Shown here one piece after another: positions 28,838 through 34,263 of a stretch of DNA of 34,263 bases. Source of the stretch: Rhodoferax sp. (lineage in GTDB: Bacteria; Pseudomonadota; Gammaproteobacteria; Burkholderiales; Burkholderiaceae_C); assembly GCA_020048795.1 (NCBI GenBank), contig JAIFMA010000155.1:1-34263 (forward strand), in the 5' to 3' direction. Position numbers and translations under genes: made by a program. Below the pieces are notes generated by a model. It was not told the origin of the DNA. It did not search any database and saw only the letters and a program-made list of their open reading frames with translations. The first letter of the stretch is position 1, and each line of letters starts with the position of its first letter.

Positions 28838-29824
28838 ATGGTGACCAAAAAACCAAAAGGGCTGGGGCGTGGACTTGAAGCACTGCTCGGGCCAACGGCT
28901 GCCGAATCACTGGTGTTGGAGGGTGGCGACATCAACCTGGCCAACAGCGGCCAACCCTCGACCTTGTTGCTGACCGACCTGGTGCCGGGCCAATACCAGC
29001 CGCGCACCCGCATGGACGAAGGCGCACTCTATGAGCTGGCTGAATCGATCAAAGTACAGGGCATCATGCAGCCGATCCTGGTGCGACGCCTCAGTGATGC
29101 CGATGCCGAACTCAAACGCAGCCAGATGGCACCCGACACCGGTGGTGCCGTGCGGGCGCTGTACGAGATCATTGCCGGCGAGCGGCGCTTTCGGGCGGCC
29201 AAACTGGCCGGGCTGGACAGTGTGCCGGTGCTGGTGCGCGACGTGCCCAACGAATCGGCTGCGGCGATGGCGCTGATCGAAAACATCCAGCGCGAAGACC
29301 TCAACCCGCTGGAAGAAGCGCAGGGCCTGCAACGCCTGATCAAGGACTTTGGCCTGACACATGACACTGCGGCGCAGGCGGTTGGCCGTTCGCGCAGTGC
29401 CACCAGCAACCTGCTGCGCCTGCTGAACTTGGCCGAGCCGGTGCAAACCATGCTGATGGCCGGTGATGTTGAAATGGGTCATGCACGCGCCTTGCTGGCA
29501 TTGGACAAGGCGACCCAGATCACCGCTGCCAACCAGATAGCCGCCAAGAAAATGTCGGTGCGTGAGACCGAGAGCCTGGTGAAAAAACTCAGCGCCGAGT
29601 TTTCGCTGGTGGCCAGCAAACCCAAAAAAGAGAAGTCACGCGACCTCAAACGGGTGGAAGAAGAACTGTCCGACCTGCTGACCGCCGCGGTCGAAGTGCG
29701 CGTGAAAAAGCGCGTCAAACGCGCCGGTCGTATGGAAGAGGTGGGTGAGCTCAGCATCGGCTTTGGTTCACTTGACGAACTCAACGGCCTGATTGACCGG
29801 CTGCGTGGTACCGCCGGTCGCTGA
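28838..29824 (+). CDS. parB: Chromosome partitioning protein ParB (Spo0J)
   Basis: KPKGLGRGLEALLG, PGQYQPRTRMDEGALYELAESIKVQGIMQPILVR, EIIAGERRFRAAKLAG. Confidence 0.97.
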   Translation: MVTKKPKGLGRGLEALLGPTAAESLVLEGGDINLANSGQPSTLLLTDLVPGQYQPRTRMDEGALYELAESIKVQGIMQPILVRRLSDADAELKRSQMAPDTGGAVRALYEIIAGERRFRAAKLAGLDSVPVLVRDVPNESAAAMALIENIQREDLNPLEEAQGLQRLIKDFGLTHDTAAQAVGRSRSATSNLLRLLNLAEPVQTMLMAGDVEMGHARALLALDKATQITAANQIAAKKMSVRETESLVKKLSAEFSLVASKPKKEKSRDLKRVEEELSDLLTAAVEVRVKKRVKRAGRMEEVGELSIGFGSLDELNGLIDRLRGTAGR

Positions 29825-30089
29825 TCTGAAACTTGCCGAACATGATTATGGGCTGTGGTCGCACCGTGTTGGGTCTGGCAACTGGGCTTGAGTTAGCCCA
29901 ATCGGTTGATCTGGGCAGCGGCGTCGGACACGGTGCAAAAGGATGGGGATTCGATCCCGATTCGGTCCGCTCATGTCAAATGCTTTTCCAGCCTGAATCC
30001 GATTGGGGCGGTTACCCCAATTCAGCGGGCCAAACCGACAACGCCGGATCGGATGGTCAACAGATCCTGATCTCAGGCAGCTTGACAGC

Positions 30090-30842
30090 GTGAGCAATTC
30101 CACCCTTGACCGTCTGCCGTGGCCATTGCCCGCCGTGCTGGTGTGGGCCGGTGCCTGGGGTGTATTTGTCCTGCTGGCACGCGCCGGACCTGATGCCCTG
30201 GTGGCGTTGGGTGCCGCCTGCGCCTTTGGGGTTGTGGCGAGCATGCTCGGGCGCAACTGGTGGCGCAGGCTGATGATTGCGCTGGGCTTTCCGCTGTCGC
30301 TGGCGGTCTCGGGTGTGGTCAGTCTGCCGGCCTGGTCCTGGTTGCTGCCCTTGCTGATGCTGCTGTTGATCTATCCCCTGAACGCCTGGCGCGACGCGCC
30401 GCTGTTTCCTACTCCAAAAAATGCATTAAATGAGCTTGCAGCCCATGCGCCGCTTGCGCTAAATGCTCTCATTTTGGATGCGGGTTGTGGCCTCGGTGAT
30501 GGCCTCAAGGCCTTGCGCGGCGCTTATCCGCAAGCCCGCCTGCACGGCCTGGAGTGGAGCTGGCCGCTGCGCGCGCTGTGTGCCTTGCGCTGCCCCTGGG
30601 CCCGGGTGCGCCAGGGTGACATCTGGCAGGCCGACTGGTCAGGCTATGACCTGGTCTATCTGTTTCAGCGCCCTGAAAGCATGTCGCGTGCTGTTGGCAA
30701 AGCGTGTGCTGAACTCAAGCCGGGTGCCTGGCTCGTCAGTCTTGAATTTGAGGCCACCGAACTGCCAGCGCAGGCCCGTTTGCAAGCGCCTGATGGCAGG
30801 CCAATTTGGCTGTACAAGATGGTGCCAAAGCCAGCCGGGTAG
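30090..30842 (+). CDS. Membrane-anchored class I SAM-dependent methyltransferase (GTG start proposed)
   Basis: Hydrophobic N-terminal segments then ILDAGCGLGDGLKALRGAYPQARLHGLEWS. Confidence 0.75.
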   Translation: MSNSTLDRLPWPLPAVLVWAGAWGVFVLLARAGPDALVALGAACAFGVVASMLGRNWWRRLMIALGFPLSLAVSGVVSLPAWSWLLPLLMLLLIYPLNAWRDAPLFPTPKNALNELAAHAPLALNALILDAGCGLGDGLKALRGAYPQARLHGLEWSWPLRALCALRCPWARVRQGDIWQADWSGYDLVYLFQRPESMSRAVGKACAELKPGAWLVSLEFEATELPAQARLQAPDGRPIWLYKMVPKPAG

Positions 30843-30880
30843 GTTGTCTGGTGGTGACCGGCGGTTCCCGTTGGTGCTGG

Positions 30881-31681
30881 CTATTTGTCCAACGGAAAGT
30901 GGGTGCAGCCGAGTTGTGCCGAGATGTCCTTGGCAGCGGCTTGCAGCATGGCAACGGTTTCGGCCTCTTTGGATTCGTCATACCGAAACGTGGGAAATGA
31001 AATGCTCAAAGCGGCAATCGGTCGGTTGATTCGATCAAAAATGGGCACTCCAAGGCAACGGATATGGTCGTCGAACTCTTCACGGTCTTCCCCGTAGCCT
31101 TGGGCCTTGATACGCCCAAGCTCGGCCACAAACGCAACCGGATCGACAATGGTCTTTTCCCGAAAGCGCTTGAACTCTGCGCCCTTGAGCACCCGGTCGC
31201 GACGCTCGGGGTCTTCCCATGCCATCAGCACCTTGCCAATGGCTGTGCAGTGCAAGGGGGCGCGGCGACCCACACGTGAGTACATGCCCAGCATGTGACG
31301 CGAATCAACCTTGTGAATGTAGATGATCTCGCTGTCAATCAAGGCACCCAGATGCACCGTCTCACCCGTGGTATCGGCCAGTAGCTGCATGTGGTTTTTG
31401 GCCAGATCGACCAGGTCCGGGTACTGCAAGGCCTTGGTACCAAGTTCGAACACCTTCATGGTCAGTCCATAACGTTCGCTGTCTTTTTCCTGGCGTACGT
31501 AGCCCAGCGTCATCATGGTTTGCAAAAAGCGATAGACCGTGGCCTTGGGCATGGCCAGGCGGACCGACAGGTCTGAAATGCCGGTTTCATTGTTTTCCGA
31601 CAAAGCCTGCAACAGCGCAAATACCTTCAGCACAGCCGCAACCGACTCGGGCTGCCTGGCATCGTAGAGTTCTTCAGTCAT
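30881..31681 (-). CDS. kdgR: IclR-family transcriptional regulator, KdgR-like
   Basis: VAAVLKVFALLQALSENNETGISDLSVRLAMPKATVYRFLQTMMTLGYV; adjacent to kduD/kduI. Confidence 0.82.
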   Translation of the reverse strand: MTEELYDARQPESVAAVLKVFALLQALSENNETGISDLSVRLAMPKATVYRFLQTMMTLGYVRQEKDSERYGLTMKVFELGTKALQYPDLVDLAKNHMQLLADTTGETVHLGALIDSEIIYIHKVDSRHMLGMYSRVGRRAPLHCTAIGKVLMAWEDPERRDRVLKGAEFKRFREKTIVDPVAFVAELGRIKAQGYGEDREEFDDHIRCLGVPIFDRINRPIAALSISFPTFRYDESKEAETVAMLQAAAKDISAQLGCTHFPLDK

Positions 31682-31739
31682 TTGTTTTGATTTCCCTGGA
31701 AAAGTGTTTCAAATTATATTGCTGTGACAGTTTCTGCAT

Positions 31740-32501
31740 TTACCGTGCCAGCCACCCCCCGTCCACTGTCACGGTGGTGCCATTGACGTAGTTGGAGGCC
31801 TCACTGGCGAGGAATACCACCGGACCGGCCAGGTCGGCAGGTATGCCCCAGCGCCCGGCCGGGATGCGCTCCAGAATGGCGGTGTTTCGCACCTCGTCTG
31901 CGCGCAGGGCGGTGGTGTTGTCAGTGGCCATGTAGCCGGGTGCAATGGCATTCACGTGGATGTTGTGTTTGGCCCACTCGTTGGCCAGCGCCCGGGTGAT
32001 GCCCATCACGCCGCTTTTCGATGCGGTGTAGGAGGGCACACGCACCCCGCCCTGAAACGACAGCATCGATGCCACGTTGATGATCTTGCCGCCCGTGCCC
32101 TGCACCATGAACTGACGTGCTGCCGCCTGGGCGAAGAAAAACACCGACTTGAGGTTCAGGTCGACCACATCGTCCCAGTCCTTTTCCGTGAAATTGATGG
32201 CATCCTCCCGGCGGATGATGCCGGCGTTGTTGACCAGGATATGGATGCTGCCTGTGAGAGTCAGTGCCTGGCGGATCAACCCGTCAATGCTGCCAATGTC
32301 TGACAAATTGGCGCGCAGGTCCAGAAAACGATGCCCCAGTGCTTCGACTTGCATTTTGGTGTCGTCTGGCGTGCTGAGGTTGACACCGACGATGTCTGCA
32401 CCAGCCTGGGCCAATGCCAGCGCCATGCCTTGTCCAAGTCCGGTATTGCAACCGGTGACGATGGCCACCCGGCCGTCAAGTTTGAAGTTGTTAAGACTCA
32501 T
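31740..32501 (-). CDS. kduD: 2-dehydro-3-deoxy-D-gluconate 5-dehydrogenase KduD (SDR family)
   Basis: FKLDGRVAIVTGCNTGLGQGMALALAQAGADIVGVN, YTASKSGVMGITRALANEWAKHNIHVNAIAPGYMATDNT. Confidence 0.9.
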   Translation of the reverse strand: MSLNNFKLDGRVAIVTGCNTGLGQGMALALAQAGADIVGVNLSTPDDTKMQVEALGHRFLDLRANLSDIGSIDGLIRQALTLTGSIHILVNNAGIIRREDAINFTEKDWDDVVDLNLKSVFFFAQAAARQFMVQGTGGKIINVASMLSFQGGVRVPSYTASKSGVMGITRALANEWAKHNIHVNAIAPGYMATDNTTALRADEVRNTAILERIPAGRWGIPADLAGPVVFLASEASNYVNGTTVTVDGGWLAR

Positions 32502-32532
32502 GAATGTCCTCAATCGGTAGATTTTGCTGTGC

Positions 32533-33369
32533 TTATCGAAGCGTGCCCATCGGCACATGGTCCATGTCCTTGAACACCTGGTTTTCGCCCACCATGCCCC
32601 AGATGAAGGTGTAGGCCTGAGTGCCAACCCCTGAATGGATCGACCAGCTCGGGCTGATCACCGCTTGTTCGTTGCGCACCACGATGTGGCGCGTCTGGGT
32701 CGGTTCGCCCATCATGTGAAAGACGGCCGCGTCGGCCTTCATGTCAAAGTAGAAATACACCTCCATGCGCCGGTCGTGCGTATGGCAGGGCATGGTGTTC
32801 CACACGCTGCCAGGCTCCAGTTGGGTCATGCCCATGGCAAGCTGGCAGGTGGGCAGCACGTCGGGCACCAAAAACTTGAAAATGGTGCGCCGGTTGCTGG
32901 TGTCAGGTGCACCCAGGGTTTCCGGTGAGGCCTGCGCCAGGGTAACCTTGCGGCTGGGGTAGCGGGTGTGAGCAGGGGCACAGTTGAAATACAGCTTGGC
33001 CGGGCGCGAGGCATCCAGGCTGCTGAACTCCAGCCGCTGGCTTGCCTGTCCGATGTAAAGGGCTTCTCTTGCAGCAAGCTCAAAGTTCTGATCATCGACC
33101 ACGACACGGGCCGCACCCCCAATGTTGATCAGACCAAGTTCGCGGCGTTGCAAAAAGTAGTCAGTGCCGGTGTGGCGTCCCAAATCGGGCGAAAAGCTGA
33201 CCGCCTGACTCACCGGCATGATGCCCCCCACAATGATGCGATCAATCTGGCTATAGGTCAGAGTGGCCTGATCAGGCTTGAACAGGCCATCCACCAAAAA
33301 ATGGCGGCGCAGGCCCTCGGTGTCAAGCGTGCGGACGTGATCGCTGTGGATGGGTTGGCGAATTTCCAT
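32533..33369 (-). CDS. kduI: 5-dehydro-4-deoxy-D-glucuronate isomerase KduI
   Basis: [48 protein letters not shown] cupin metal ligands. Confidence 0.95.
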   Translation of the reverse strand: MEIRQPIHSDHVRTLDTEGLRRHFLVDGLFKPDQATLTYSQIDRIIVGGIMPVSQAVSFSPDLGRHTGTDYFLQRRELGLINIGGAARVVVDDQNFELAAREALYIGQASQRLEFSSLDASRPAKLYFNCAPAHTRYPSRKVTLAQASPETLGAPDTSNRRTIFKFLVPDVLPTCQLAMGMTQLEPGSVWNTMPCHTHDRRMEVYFYFDMKADAAVFHMMGEPTQTRHIVVRNEQAVISPSWSIHSGVGTQAYTFIWGMVGENQVFKDMDHVPMGTLR

Positions 33370-33413
33370 GTTTTCTCTCGGGTTAGACCGCTGTCGGCCT
33401 TGAACAAAGTTTT

Positions 33414-33450
33414 TGAAATACGGTTTTTATTTATTGAACCAGCGTTTCAA
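33414..33450. promoter_or_regulatory. Candidate KdgR-type operators upstream of kduI
   Basis: tgaaatacggttttt (33414-33428) and ttgaaccagcgtttcaa (33434-33450) resemble IclR/KdgR TGAAA-N-GTTTCA palindromes. Confidence 0.35.
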
Positions 33451-33672
33451 ATCGGCTGATGGATGATACATTATTGTCAATGTCTTGTGGCCACATCCCT
33501 GGCATTTATCTGCACTGCCTGCCTGCTTCAGGGACTAGGGAGTTGGGAATTACCATAGACTGTGACTCGTCGTCGCTAGCGTAGCGTGTCGATCTTTTTT
33601 TTGGGGCTCCGACATGGATTGCCGCACTGCGCTCGCCAGCACCGTGCTGGTACTTTTATAGCCCTCAATCAG

Positions 33673-33985
33673 ATGACTCACGTTATGCAACACTACTTTG
33701 ACAACAGCAACACGCCATGGACTGAATTGGGCGACGGCGTTCGGCGGAAAATTGTCGGACACACGCCGGATTTGATGGCCGTGCTGGTGCAGTTCGACAA
33801 GGGCTCCGTTGGGCTTGCGCATGCACACGATGCCCATGACCAGATCGCATTTGTGGTTGCTGGTGCCTTTGAGGTCGAAGTGGCGGGTTGTGGCGCCGCG
33901 ACGGGTGTGGCATGGTGTCGTTGCGCAGGAGCCAGCGAGCATGCTGCTTGATCAGTTTTCGCCGTGCCGGCTTGACTTTCTGTGA
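33673..33985 (+). pseudogene. KdgF-like cupin, frameshifted by an apparent internal deletion
   Basis: Frame 1: NTPWTELGDGVRRKIVGHTPDLMAVLVQFDKGSVGLAHAHDAHDQIAFVVAGAFEVEVAG; the expected C-terminus HGVVAQEPASMLLDQFSPCRLDFL* is in another frame at 33911-33985 after only ~22 nt. Confidence 0.7.
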
Positions 33986-34011
33986 CCGGGGCTTTAATCA
34001 ATACAAAAAAG

Positions 34012-34044
34012 GCTGCTAGCGCTTATGTAATAAGCGTTAGCAGC
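34012..34044. repeat. Dispersed intergenic palindromic repeat, terminator-like copy
   Basis: gctgctagcgcttat-gta-ataagcgttagcagc: 15-bp stem with one G:T mismatch. Confidence 0.8.
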
Positions 34045-34114
34045 TATTATTTTAATACCGACAATGAGCCGCATCCCGTCCTCGAGTGATCTGCCGCCCA
34101 ATGCCCGTGAGTCA

Positions 34115-34263
34115 TTAGCGGATGACGCGTGCGCCCTTGCCCTTCATGGCGGCCTCAACCTCTTCCACCCGTACCATGGACGTGTCACCGGGTGTGGTCA
34201 TGGCCAAGGCACCATGTGCCGCACCGTATTCGACCGCAGCCTGGGCACCCTTGCCCTCCAGGA
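34115..34263 (-). CDS. kdgK: 2-dehydro-3-deoxygluconokinase-like PfkB sugar kinase, C-terminal part (truncated by window edge)
   Basis: Reverse translation EGKGAQAAVEYGAAHGALAMTTPGDTSMVRVEEVEAAMKGKGARVIR*; PfkB-family C-terminus in a kdu cluster. Confidence 0.7.
   Translation of the reverse strand, partial: LEGKGAQAAVEYGAAHGALAMTTPGDTSMVRVEEVEAAMKGKGARVIR

Noticed and set aside
33566-33602. cgctagcgtagcg followed by T8
   Set aside because: Four-bp stem and no upstream plus-strand gene to terminate.

Overview
A 34 kb window of GC-rich betaproteobacterial chromosome, most likely Comamonadaceae/Rhodoferax-like (inferred from gene content and dispersed repeats; no search was run). Left to right it contains: a partial ferritin-like gene, argP-type LysR regulator, universal stress protein, threonine ammonia-lyase, DMT transporter and aldo/keto reductase; an anaerobic glycerol-3-phosphate dehydrogenase operon in which a DsrK/HdrD-like Fe-S protein precedes glpA-glpB; a diheme cytochrome c; minCDE; an AT-rich ~550 bp intergenic region with DnaA boxes; a complete System I ccmABCDEFGH(I) operon; an RquA-type rhodoquinone methyltransferase; a GST; a PPi-type phosphofructokinase; the mnmG-rsmG-lysE-parA-hydrolase-parB cluster; a methyltransferase; and a kdgR-kduD-kduI-(disrupted kdgF-like)-kdgK hexuronate cluster. 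Most notable: perfect parS palindromes inside the mnmG coding sequence (one in an apparent lineage-specific protein insertion), a candidate oriC or DnaA-binding region between minC and ccmI, a 93-nt long-hairpin element next to it, the DsrK-like/GlpAB module, rquA directly upstream of ccm, a dispersed repeat family with one copy apparently inside a coding region, a CcmI with a duplicated TPR unit, and a deletion-frameshifted kdgF-like cupin. No CRISPR, IS transposase, rRNA or tRNA was recognised.
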